Shown: in pieces, positions 7,089-13,496 of the stretch
Position numbering within the stretch: the stretch's first letter is position 1
How the letters are laid out: each line of letters opens with the position of its first letter
Source: Anaerolineales bacterium
Lineage (GTDB): Bacteria > Chloroflexota > Anaerolineae > Anaerolineales > DRMV01
DNA: 15,380 nt
Reading direction: 5' to 3'
Assembly (NCBI GenBank): GCA_015484985.1
Contig: WFUL01000252.1
Coordinates: 1 to 15,380 of the forward strand
Translations under genes and position numbers: made by a program
Notes under the pieces: generated by a model
The model's database searches: none
Told to the model about the DNA's origin: nothing
The model's input: only the letters and a program-made list of their open reading frames with translations

Positions 7089-8011
7089 AGGAGCCAGAAT
7101 GGTTGGAAGTCTCCCTAACCTTCGTTCCGGAGCAAAGCGAGGTTGCGGAAGCCGTAGCCCAGGTGCTGGCCCGCCTGAGTGATGGCCGGGTGGTCTGGAG
7201 TTACGAACATCCCCAAGCCGACGCGCCGAACCATATTCAATCCTGGGGGCCGGTTACGGTGCGGGCTTATCTCTCCACCACCCCAGAGACCCAGGAGGAG
7301 ATACAACGTCGCGTTGAAGAGGCTTTATGGCACCTACATGTCATTCATCCCCTGCCTCCGGCTCGATTCCGTCTCTTACAGGATGAGGATTGGCTCCATG
7401 TCTGGAAACGCTTCTACCGGCCGATCCCGATAGGACGGGGTCTACTCATCGTTCCTGCATGGATGGATCCTCCGCAAGGGAACCGCACGGTCATCTTGAT
7501 TGAGCCGGGTACGGCTTTTGGCACGGGCATGCATCCTTCGACCCGCTTGTGCCTAGAGGCCCTGGAATACCTGGTGCGGCCCGGCGAGCCTTTGATTGAC
7601 CTCGGATGTGGTTCCGGTATCCTTGCCATTGCCGCGGCCAAACTGGGGGCACGGCCGGTGCTGGCCGCGGACATCGAACCCAATGCCCTAGAGGAAACCC
7701 GCAACAACGCCCTTCGAAACCGGGTCGAAGACCACATCCATGTGTTCCAGGGCTCGGTAGATGAAATCCTGTCGGGCGAAGCGCCTATCCTTCAGGCCCC
7801 GGTGGTGGTGGCCAACATCTTCGCCGAGGTCTTGGCCGAACTTCTGGACCAGGGTCTAGCCCGGCTGGTGACCCCGCATGGGCACCTGGTGCTATCAGGC
7901 ATCTTGGAGGAGCGAGAAGGGCTGGTCCAGCGCGCGGCCGAAAGCCAGCACCTGTCCCTGGTGAACCGCGCGCAGGAGGGTGAATGGGTATGCTTGCAGT
8001 ACCGCCGATGA
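7085..8011 (+). CDS. prmA: Ribosomal protein L11 methyltransferase
   Basis: A 308-residue SAM-dependent methyltransferase that should trimethylate ribosomal protein L11. Residues 1-95 form the substrate-recognition ferredoxin-like domain. PrmA hallmarks follow: DEDWLHVWKRFYRPIPIG (100-117), FGTGMHPST (145-153), SAM-binding DLGCGSGILAIAAAKLGA (172-189), the acidic ADIEPNA (195-201) and VVANIFAEVL (241-250). The ATG overlaps the permease stop (ATGA) and has GAGGG about six bases upstream, so translation is probably coupled. Length is normal for the family. It ends 52 bases before the next gene, which has its own promoter. Confidence 0.95.
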   Translation: MKEPEWLEVSLTFVPEQSEVAEAVAQVLARLSDGRVVWSYEHPQADAPNHIQSWGPVTVRAYLSTTPETQEEIQRRVEEALWHLHVIHPLPPARFRLLQDEDWLHVWKRFYRPIPIGRGLLIVPAWMDPPQGNRTVILIEPGTAFGTGMHPSTRLCLEALEYLVRPGEPLIDLGCGSGILAIAAAKLGARPVLAADIEPNALEETRNNALRNRVEDHIHVFQGSVDEILSGEAPILQAPVVVANIFAEVLAELLDQGLARLVTPHGHLVLSGILEEREGLVQRAAESQHLSLVNRAQEGEWVCLQYRR

Positions 8012-8035
8012 GGCTGAACGCCTGGTCGCCCATTG

Positions 8036-8044
8036 TGATATAAT
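8036..8044 (+). promoter_or_regulatory. Extended -10 promoter of the MBL-mutY-MFS unit
   Basis: TGA-TATAAT (8036-8044) is a perfect -10 hexamer with the extended TGN motif. There is no clear -35, as is common for extended -10 promoters. Initiation near 8051 would give a leader of only about 13 bases that consists mostly of the GGAGGG site at 8054-8059. Confidence 0.55.
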
Positions 8045-8063
8045 CCCTACCCCGGAGGGCCTT

Positions 8064-8702
8064 ATGGAAATTCAGTGGTATGGCCATTACTGTTTTCGTT
8101 TAAGCCAACGGGGACTGGCCACGGTAGTGGCCGATCCTTTTGACGCGAATGTCGTGGGCTACAAACCCGTGAAAACCCGTACCGATGTGGTCACCGTAAG
8201 CCGTCCCGGCCCCGAACAGGGCCACGTCAAGGGCTTACGGGGGGTCAAAAAGGTGCTGGACGCACCGGGCGAATATGAAATCGGGGGAGTGTTCATCACA
8301 GGGGTGCAGTTGCAAGACCCCGAGGCCCCTCAGGCTCGTGGGGTGACCTTCGTGTTTGAGTACGACGGTGTGACTATCGCCCATTTGGGCGGCCTGCGTC
8401 GCGTGCCCACGCAAAAGGAAATGGAAGGCATCGGGCCGGTGGACGTGGCTCTGGTCCCCGTAGGCGGCCAGCACAATGGTCTGACACCGGCCAAAGCTGT
8501 GGATGTGCTCTCCCTCTTGGAGCCATCCATCATCATCCCCATGGCGTACAAGACGTCCCATACCCCCCTTCCCCTTACCCCTCTGGCCCGTTTTCTCAAG
8601 GCCATGGGTGAGTCGTCTCCTCGTAAAGTCGAGGTGCTCAAGGTCAGCCGCTCGTCCCTGCCCAGTGAACCCCAAGTGGTCATCCTGGAACCCCACGTAT
8701 AG
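8064..8702 (+). CDS. MBL-fold protein with lost metal ligands (probable pseudoenzyme)
   Basis: A 212-residue protein of the MBL-fold hydrolase type, recognised by MEIQWYGHYCFRL (1-13), VADPFD (22-27), DAPGEYEIGGVFITGV (66-81), TIAHLGGL (104-111), ALVPVGG (129-135) and IIPMAYKT (157-164). The metal sites look eroded. The usual SHxHxxH stretch after VVTVS is R47-P-G-P-E-Q. The Asp expected after HLG is G110, and the His expected in IPMHYKT is A161. H8 of the YGH motif remains. It may therefore bind rather than hydrolyse. The start follows GGAGGG by four bases; the upstream in-frame ATG at 7980 lies inside prmA. Three genes follow in the same direction. Confidence 0.8.
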   Translation: MEIQWYGHYCFRLSQRGLATVVADPFDANVVGYKPVKTRTDVVTVSRPGPEQGHVKGLRGVKKVLDAPGEYEIGGVFITGVQLQDPEAPQARGVTFVFEYDGVTIAHLGGLRRVPTQKEMEGIGPVDVALVPVGGQHNGLTPAKAVDVLSLLEPSIIIPMAYKTSHTPLPLTPLARFLKAMGESSPRKVEVLKVSRSSLPSEPQVVILEPHV

Positions 8703-8715
8703 GGAGAAAACAGCC

Positions 8716-9036
8716 GTGGCTTCTGCGCAACCCGTGAAACTCATCATGATGTGGGACATTCGTTCCGGTCGCGAGCAGGAATATTTCGAATTCATTGTGC
8801 AGGAATTCATCCCGGCCTTGCAACAACTGGGACTGGACCCGGAGGAGGCGTGGTTCACCATTTACGGGGACTATCCCCAAATCCTGGCGACGGCCCGTGC
8901 TTCCTCTTTGGAGGACCTACAAAAAATCCTTCGTTCTCCTGAATGGAAAGAACTGGAGCATCGCCTCAAGCAATATATCACCAACTATCGCTATCGTATC
9001 GTACCCTACAAGCCCACCTTCCAATTCTTCCGCTAA
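8716..9036 (+). CDS. Small conserved-looking hypothetical protein
   Basis: A 106-residue soluble protein with no recognised catalytic motif and no signal peptide or membrane segment. It opens with a hydrophobic strand (VKLIMMWDIRSG, 7-18), then a helix rich in Glu, Phe and Gln (REQEYFEFIVQEFIPALQQ), a strand (EAWFTIYG), another helix (LEDLQKILRSPEWKELEHRL) and a final Tyr/Arg-rich strand. This beta-alpha-beta order suggests a dimeric alpha-beta-barrel (ferredoxin-like) fold, which is inference only. The start is GTG at 8716, 13 bases after the MBL stop and 8 bases after AGGGAGA. It lies between the MBL gene and mutY in one probable operon. I do not recognise its function. Confidence 0.75.
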   Translation: MASAQPVKLIMMWDIRSGREQEYFEFIVQEFIPALQQLGLDPEEAWFTIYGDYPQILATARASSLEDLQKILRSPEWKELEHRLKQYITNYRYRIVPYKPTFQFFR

Positions 9037-9052
9037 ACGAGGCCCTCCTCCC

Positions 9053-10144
9053 ATGACCATGGCATCCTGGGTGCAGGCCCTGCTGGCCTGGTATCAACAG
9101 CATCGTCGCACGTTCCCCTGGCGGGAGGAACGTCCAGATCCTTACGCGGTCTGGGTGGCCGAAATCATGCTCCAGCAAACCCGTACGGAGACGGTGCGGC
9201 CTTACTTTGAACGCTGGATGACTCGCTTTCCCTCTATTGCTTCCGTAGCCCAGGCGGACCCCCAAGAGGTGCTGGCTTTGTGGGAAGGACTGGGATACTA
9301 CCGTCGGGCCCTCCTGCTGTGGGAAGCCGCCCGCCAGGTGATGGAACGCTTTGGAGGTCACCTTCCCCAGGACCCCCAGGAACTGGAAAGCCTCCCGGGC
9401 ATCGGCCCTTACACCGCGCGCGCCATCGCGTCCATCGCCTATGGAAAGGACGTGGCCGTGGTGGACGGGAATGTCAAGCGGATCCTGGCGAGGTTGTTCG
9501 CCATTGAGGCGCCCATCGACCGACCCTCAGGGGAACGACAGATTTGGACCCTGGCCCAGGAGCATCTGCCTGCCGGTCAGGCGGCTACGTACAATCAGGC
9601 CTTAATGGACCTGGGGGCCACCATCTGCCTGCCCCGTCGCCCTCGATGTGAGGAGTGCCCTTTGCGTCCCTGGTGTCAGGCCTATCTGTCGGGAAATCCG
9701 ACGCAATGGCCTCGTCGGACACCCAAGAAGAAAATTCCCCATTACACCGTGGTGGCCGGGGTGGTGCGTAGGGGCCCAAAAGTGCTTCTGGCCCAACGTC
9801 CAAAAGGAGGGCTTTTAGGCGGTTTGTGGGAGTTTCCCGGTGGCAAGGTGGAACCCGGGGAGAGCCTGGAAGCCGCGCTGGAACGAGAACTCTGGGAAGA
9901 ACTGGCCATTCGGGTGAAGGCTGGCGCGGTCCTGGGGACCTTTCGCCACGCATACTCCCATTTCCGCATCACCCTGCACGCCCTGTGCGCCCAACTCCTC
10001 GAGGGCGAACCCTATCCCCGGGAAGGCCAGAAGGTCGCCTGGGTTCCCTTGGAGGACTTGGAAACTTACCCTATGGGCAAGGTGGACCGCTTGATTGCTC
10101 AACGGATTCGACGGGAATCCCGTTTATGTGCCGAATCCCGATGA
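9053..10144 (+). CDS. mutY: Adenine DNA glycosylase MutY with a nearly complete Nudix domain
   Basis: A 363-residue base-excision-repair enzyme that removes adenine mispaired with 8-oxoguanine. The N-terminal part shows EIMLQQT with catalytic E37, helix-hairpin-helix LPGIGPYTA (114-122), VDGNVKR with catalytic D138, and a 4Fe-4S loop with the canonical spacing C192-x6-C199-x2-C202-x5-C208. The C-terminal domain (about 228-355) is Nudix-like, with GGLWEFPGGKVEPGES (256-271). Residues 264-286 match GX5EX7REUXEEXGU except A285 in place of Gly, so it may also hydrolyse oxidised nucleotides. The ATG at 9053 has only a weak, distant GAGG, so coupling to the upstream gene is likely. Its TGA touches the next frame. 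Confidence 0.95.
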   Translation: MTMASWVQALLAWYQQHRRTFPWREERPDPYAVWVAEIMLQQTRTETVRPYFERWMTRFPSIASVAQADPQEVLALWEGLGYYRRALLLWEAARQVMERFGGHLPQDPQELESLPGIGPYTARAIASIAYGKDVAVVDGNVKRILARLFAIEAPIDRPSGERQIWTLAQEHLPAGQAATYNQALMDLGATICLPRRPRCEECPLRPWCQAYLSGNPTQWPRRTPKKKIPHYTVVAGVVRRGPKVLLAQRPKGGLLGGLWEFPGGKVEPGESLEAALERELWEELAIRVKAGAVLGTFRHAYSHFRITLHALCAQLLEGEPYPREGQKVAWVPLEDLETYPMGKVDRLIAQRIRRESRLCAESR

Positions 10145-10158
10145 TTAGGAGTGGAGCG

Positions 10159-11559
10159 TTGAACACCACATCTTCCCCCTCGCGCTGGTTACTCCCCGTA
10201 CTGTTCCTGGGCGTGCTCATGGCCGCAATGGACATCGCCATCGTGGGTCCAGCGCTCCCGGCCATCCGAGAAGCCCTCGTGTCCGACGACCGCCTGGTGG
10301 CCTGGGTGTTCACCGCTTACTTGCTTTTCAATCTGGTGAGCACGCCCATCATGGCCAAGATGGCAGATCGCTACGGTCGTCGGCCGATTTACATCCTGGA
10401 TGTACTCCTCTTCGTCTTGGGCTCCCTCATCGCGGCCATGGCTCCGTCCATCTACTGGTTACTCGTTGGCCGGGCTGTGCAGGGCTTTGGTTCTGGCGGC
10501 ATTTTCCCCGTCGCCGCGGCCGTCATAGGCGATGTGGTGCCCGAAGAGAAACGGGGGCGAACCCTGGGCTTCATCGGTGGGGTCTTTGGTCTGGCTTTCC
10601 TTGTGGGCCCCATCGTTGGGGGCATTCTGCTCCGTTTCTCGTGGCGGTGGATTTTCTGGGGGCCTCTGCCCTTGGCCATGGTGCTTGTACCAGCCGCTTG
10701 GAAGGTGCTTCCTACAACCCGGACATCGAATCCAAAGTCCTGGGATGGCGTGGGCACTCTTCTGATGGCCTCCACGTTGACTACGTGGACCCTGGGTCTG
10801 AATCAACTGGACGCCCAGAATCCTCTGCAGAGTTTGATCCAAGGTAGTGCGGGTATTTTGCTTTTTCTGGGTGTTGTTCTGGGATTTGTATTGTTACATT
10901 GGGAGCGTCGCTTTCCCGATCCGGTCTTTCCTCTCTCCGGCGTCCGGCATCCCCTGGCCCGCCTCACGCTGTGGCTTTCCTTCGGCGCTGGTGTACTGGA
11001 GGGTGGCGCGGCGTTTTTCCCCACTCTATTGGTGCTGGCGTTGGGCGTCGCTCCTCACACAGCCAGTTTCATGCTGGTACCTGTGGCGCTCAGCCTGGCA
11101 GCAGGAGCGCCTCTGTTTGGCTTTCTGCTAGATCGCATAGGAGCGCGTCGAGTCATGGTTATGGGCACGGGAATGTTAGCGGTAGGACTCGGCCTTTTGG
11201 GCTGGGTTTCGTTATCCCAGATGAAATTTTATCCTGCCGCAGTACTTACAGGGTTAGGCCTTTCCGCTTTGCTGGGAGCCCCAGTGCGCTATCTCATGCT
11301 TCAGGTCAGCAGTCCCCAAGAACGGGCCAGCGCCCAAGCCTTGATTTCGGTGGTGACGAAAATTGGCCAGATGCTTTCCGCGGCCCTTATCGGCGCGGTG
11401 GCCGCCAGTTTTGGAGGTGGATTGGTAGGCTACACGTCGGCCTATCGTTTGCTCGCGGTGCTGGCCGTGGGGCTGGTGCTGTTGGCCTTCCGCGTCCCCC
11501 GAAGACATATCTCCCAACCCCAAACGAGGTCGATAAACGCCAAAAACGCGCGCGGTTAA
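10159..11559 (+). CDS. MFS exporter, drug:proton antiporter-like
   Basis: A 466-residue inner-membrane transporter with 12 or more hydrophobic segments. Motifs point to the drug-efflux side of the major facilitator superfamily: MDIAIVGPALPAI (24-36), motif A MADRYGRRP (68-76), RAVQGFGSGG (105-114) and antiporter motif C GLAFLVGPIVGG (144-155). The length leaves room for 14 helices (DHA2 type), but I cannot settle 12 versus 14 by eye. The start is taken as TTG at 10159, seven bases after AGGAG (10147-10151). An in-frame ATG at 10141 overlaps the mutY stop (ATGA) but lacks a ribosome binding site; it is a real alternative adding six residues. The substrate is unknown. It is the last gene of its unit. 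Confidence 0.88.
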   Translation: MNTTSSPSRWLLPVLFLGVLMAAMDIAIVGPALPAIREALVSDDRLVAWVFTAYLLFNLVSTPIMAKMADRYGRRPIYILDVLLFVLGSLIAAMAPSIYWLLVGRAVQGFGSGGIFPVAAAVIGDVVPEEKRGRTLGFIGGVFGLAFLVGPIVGGILLRFSWRWIFWGPLPLAMVLVPAAWKVLPTTRTSNPKSWDGVGTLLMASTLTTWTLGLNQLDAQNPLQSLIQGSAGILLFLGVVLGFVLLHWERRFPDPVFPLSGVRHPLARLTLWLSFGAGVLEGGAAFFPTLLVLALGVAPHTASFMLVPVALSLAAGAPLFGFLLDRIGARRVMVMGTGMLAVGLGLLGWVSLSQMKFYPAAVLTGLGLSALLGAPVRYLMLQVSSPQERASAQALISVVTKIGQMLSAALIGAVAASFGGGLVGYTSAYRLLAVLAVGLVLLAFRVPRRHISQPQTRSINAKNARG

Positions 11560-11563
11560 CGGC

Positions 11564-11591
11564 GACGCGGGCGGTTTGTGCCGCCCGCGTC
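11564..11591. terminator. Hairpin between convergent MFS and bpsA genes
   Basis: A perfect 11-bp GC-rich stem (GACGCGGGCGG, 11564-11574, with 11581-11591) surrounds a six-base loop. It lies just past the MFS stop and 28 bases beyond the bpsA stop. No T run follows on the plus side. On the minus side a T run (GTTTTTGG) lies well downstream. The position suggests a shared terminator, but its strength is uncertain. Confidence 0.6.
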
Positions 11592-11619
11592 ACTGCTTCC
11601 CTGCCGGAATGGGAGCCCC

Positions 11620-12642
11620 TCAATACGGAGTGGCCCAACTCTCGTCATCCCGATACACCGCCTCGTCAATAATGCGCGTGCCGGTCACCCGCGGTTTTGG
11701 ATGCTCCACGGCTTCGATGCGGTAGAAAGAAGATTTGTACCAATCGTGGTCAATGGGCACGCCCAGTTCCCGCACGATGGGCAGCTGCTCCTGATACGAG
11801 AAGAAATTCCCTTCCAGCTGCGGATACACGTTGAACTGCCGACGAATGTCCGTAATTACAAAGCCCATTTCGTGTAGCATTCTCTGGATACGATACCACT
11901 TCTTACGCGAGGCTTCCAGCGTGGTCAGACCGAAGTAGCCCACGCCACCCTCGCCTTTCAGGGCGCTCACACCTCGAGACAGGAAGAGCTCGATACCCGG
12001 CAGGGTCTCCACCGGGTCGGTCACGAACACGTCGAACCGGCCTTGCAGGTCCTGGGGCAGCGCGTGCTGCACGTCCACCACCCGGGCTTCTACGGGCAGG
12101 CCTTCCCGCTGGGCCCATTCGTTGATGAAGCGAATCAGGCGTTCGTCAATGTCGATGACGGTGATGCCTTTGGGAAGCCCGGTCAACGCGGCCGCCAGGC
12201 TGAGCAGGTCGTCGTCGCCGACCACGAAGATGTAGCTCCCCAGCAGGTCCCCGCGTTCGTACAGGAAGGCCACCCGCTGCATCACCCCCTCAGGGCTGAT
12301 GAAACCCTGGTCGTACTGGGCCGCGGCCGAAGGCCGGGAACGGGTAATCTCCAGGTACTTCTGGAAGGCCTCCTCCAGACGAGGCCCCCATTGATACCCC
12401 GTTCCGCGACAGTGGGGACAGCGCACATCCTCGGTGAACGCTCCCCATTCCCGGACCAGGGCCTGACCCTGCTCGGTGAGCACGACCTGGCCTCCTTCCA
12501 GCTGAATCCACCCCCGCTCCTGCCAGTCCTGCAACTGCCGGAAGAACTCCGGCAGGGATGCGTCCTGCATGTCCAGGAGCCGGTACACCGACAGGGGACC
12601 CTGCGCCAGGGCCTGCAACCATTGCTTGCCAATACGGTCCAT
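11620..12642 (-). CDS. bpsA: N4-bis(aminopropyl)spermidine synthase (branched-chain polyamine synthase)
   Basis: A 340-residue aminopropyltransferase that should add aminopropyl groups from decarboxylated SAM to spermidine, giving tertiary or quaternary branched polyamines. Residues 1-70 look like a winged-helix domain. CPHCRGTGY (75-83) follows, then the Rossmann core: YDQGFISPEGVMQRV (110-124), VVGDDDLLSLAAALTG (140-155), IDIDERLIRFI (163-173) and FVTDPVET (206-213). The GDDD (142-145) and DIDERL motifs match what I know of the thermophile family. The family DPPET motif appears here as DPVET. The start has GAGGG seven bases upstream and lies four bases beyond the speD stop, so the two form an operon and act in sequence. 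Length matches the family. Confidence 0.9.
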   Translation of the reverse strand: MDRIGKQWLQALAQGPLSVYRLLDMQDASLPEFFRQLQDWQERGWIQLEGGQVVLTEQGQALVREWGAFTEDVRCPHCRGTGYQWGPRLEEAFQKYLEITRSRPSAAAQYDQGFISPEGVMQRVAFLYERGDLLGSYIFVVGDDDLLSLAAALTGLPKGITVIDIDERLIRFINEWAQREGLPVEARVVDVQHALPQDLQGRFDVFVTDPVETLPGIELFLSRGVSALKGEGGVGYFGLTTLEASRKKWYRIQRMLHEMGFVITDIRRQFNVYPQLEGNFFSYQEQLPIVRELGVPIDHDWYKSSFYRIEAVEHPKPRVTGTRIIDEAVYRDDESWATPY

Positions 12643-12646
12643 GACC

Positions 12647-13072
12647 TTACCCTCGCTCCAGTTGGAGATGACGATAGGATGCCGGACGGAAGCGCTCCAG
12701 GAAGAGTTCAAAGGCCTTCTGGGCCTGAGCTGGGTCCCCACAAGTGAAAATGTCCAAATTGACCAGCCCATGCTCTGGCCAGGTGTGCAACGAAACGTGG
12801 CTCTCAGCCAGCAATACAATTCCCGTGACGCCGTGGGGGTGGAACTGATGGTAGTAGGACTGAAGCCGGGTCAGGCCCGCCTCTTCGACGATGGACTCCA
12901 CCACCGGCTCCACGTCCTTGACGTAGGAAATCAACGCCGGATCCACACCGTAAAGTTCGGCAATGATGTGCAGCCCCACCGGGGGCATTTCCCGCGGGAA
13001 GCGGTGCTTCCCATTCGCGGGGGACGTGGTTCGGAAGGGCACCATCTGGGGTATCACCTGCAAGGCCTTCAT
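12647..13072 (-). CDS. speD: S-adenosylmethionine decarboxylase proenzyme
   Basis: A 141-residue pyruvoyl-dependent enzyme that supplies decarboxylated SAM for polyamine synthesis. The self-cleavage site is in LLAESHVSLHTWPEHG (87-102): cleavage between E90 and S91 would convert S91 into the pyruvoyl group. H96 and C111 (in DIFTCG) are the other conserved catalytic positions. About 28 residues precede the usual domain start (PVGLHIIAE, 31-39), a modest N-terminal extension with several basic residues. The strong AAGGAGG (13084-13078), five bases before the ATG, supports this start over internal Met10 and Met29. It is first in the speD-bpsA operon and lies behind a leader of about 350 nt with its own promoter. 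Confidence 0.95.
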   Translation of the reverse strand: MKALQVIPQMVPFRTTSPANGKHRFPREMPPVGLHIIAELYGVDPALISYVKDVEPVVESIVEEAGLTRLQSYYHQFHPHGVTGIVLLAESHVSLHTWPEHGLVNLDIFTCGDPAQAQKAFELFLERFRPASYRHLQLERG

Positions 13073-13423
13073 GAGCACCTCCTTATCGCTATGAGATGAA
13101 TGGAATTGCTTAAACGGCAAACCCGAGCGGATAAAGCAACCATCCTTTCCCCACAAGGGGGAGAGTCTGGAGCCGTACCCGCTCGGGCCTGCCCCAGGGA
13201 AAGCCGGGCCCCTCCGGCCCACAGGCCGGAGGCCGACAACAGCGCCGAACCTCAGTCATAATGCCGGGCATGGTAATCCCTCATCATCCTCTGCGTGATA
13301 CAGCATCTATTCCCAGTACGCATACCCGACTGCCTCCAAAACATCCTCGAGACAAAAGATAAAAGGGACAAGTCATACCCTTGCCAATACGGGCACTCCT
13401 TGCCCCTTATCGGGCTTTTGAGC
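13073..13423 (-). promoter_or_regulatory. Long structured 5' leader of speD-bpsA, candidate cis-regulatory RNA
   Basis: Between the predicted speD transcription start (about 13423) and the ATG at 13072 lie about 350 nt with strong folding potential in the minus-strand RNA. Elements: a GGGCA/TGCCC hairpin near 13392-13406; a perfect 9-bp hairpin with loop TGTG (13211-13219 with 13224-13232); a CCCC-TTGT-GGGG hairpin (about 13149-13161); and a 15-bp long-range stem (13193-13179 with 13130-13116). That stem needs two G-U pairs, which exist only in the speD-sense RNA. Six loop bases (13136-13131, CUUUAU) can pair with AUAAGG (13086-13081) over the Shine-Dalgarno, forming an H-type pseudoknot. It matches no riboswitch class I know. 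All structures were folded by eye. Confidence 0.5.
13252..13287 (-). CDS. Possible leader mini-ORF upstream of speD (11 codons)
   Basis: Within the speD leader, a minus-strand frame starting at tandem ATGs (13287 and 13284) encodes MMRDYHARHYD and ends in TGA at 13252. AGAGG directly precedes the ATGs, which is close but tolerable for the second one. The composition (two each of Arg, His, Tyr and Asp in ten residues) is unusual and recalls regulatory leader peptides such as the His/Arg-rich SpeFL of the E. coli speF leader. A second possible frame (13376-13284, 30 residues) ends overlapping this start as ATGA. Translation of either is unproven. Confidence 0.3.
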   Translation of the reverse strand: MMRDYHARHYD

Positions 13424-13457
13424 GTCCTTATTATACGCTGGGAAAGCGTAAAATCAA
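13421..13457 (-). promoter_or_regulatory. Promoter of the speD-bpsA operon with overlapping inverted repeat
   Basis: On the minus strand TTGATT (13457-13452) is followed after 16 bases by a perfect TATAAT (13435-13430), with a start point expected near 13423. The -10 lies inside an inverted repeat, AGCGT-N9-ACGCT (13439-13421), which could be a repressor operator. It begins about 40 bases beyond the peptidase stop, so the operon need not depend on read-through from that gene. Confidence 0.6.
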
Positions 13458-13496
13458 GGAGGAAATTGCAAGAAATGGGTAAGAAACGCTCCGCCT

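Noticed and set aside
13282..13376. 30-codon leader frame starting at 13376 as a gene
   Set aside because: The AAGGG ahead of its ATG is only two bases away and the peptide has no distinctive composition; mentioned only because it overlaps the mini-ORF start.
13073..13423. SAM-I riboswitch, tmRNA, RNase P RNA or 6S RNA in the speD leader
   Set aside because: I looked for their conserved cores (SAM-I AGAG-GGTGGAGGGA type, RNase P GAGGAAAGTCC, tmRNA CCA end) and found none; distant variants cannot be excluded by eye.
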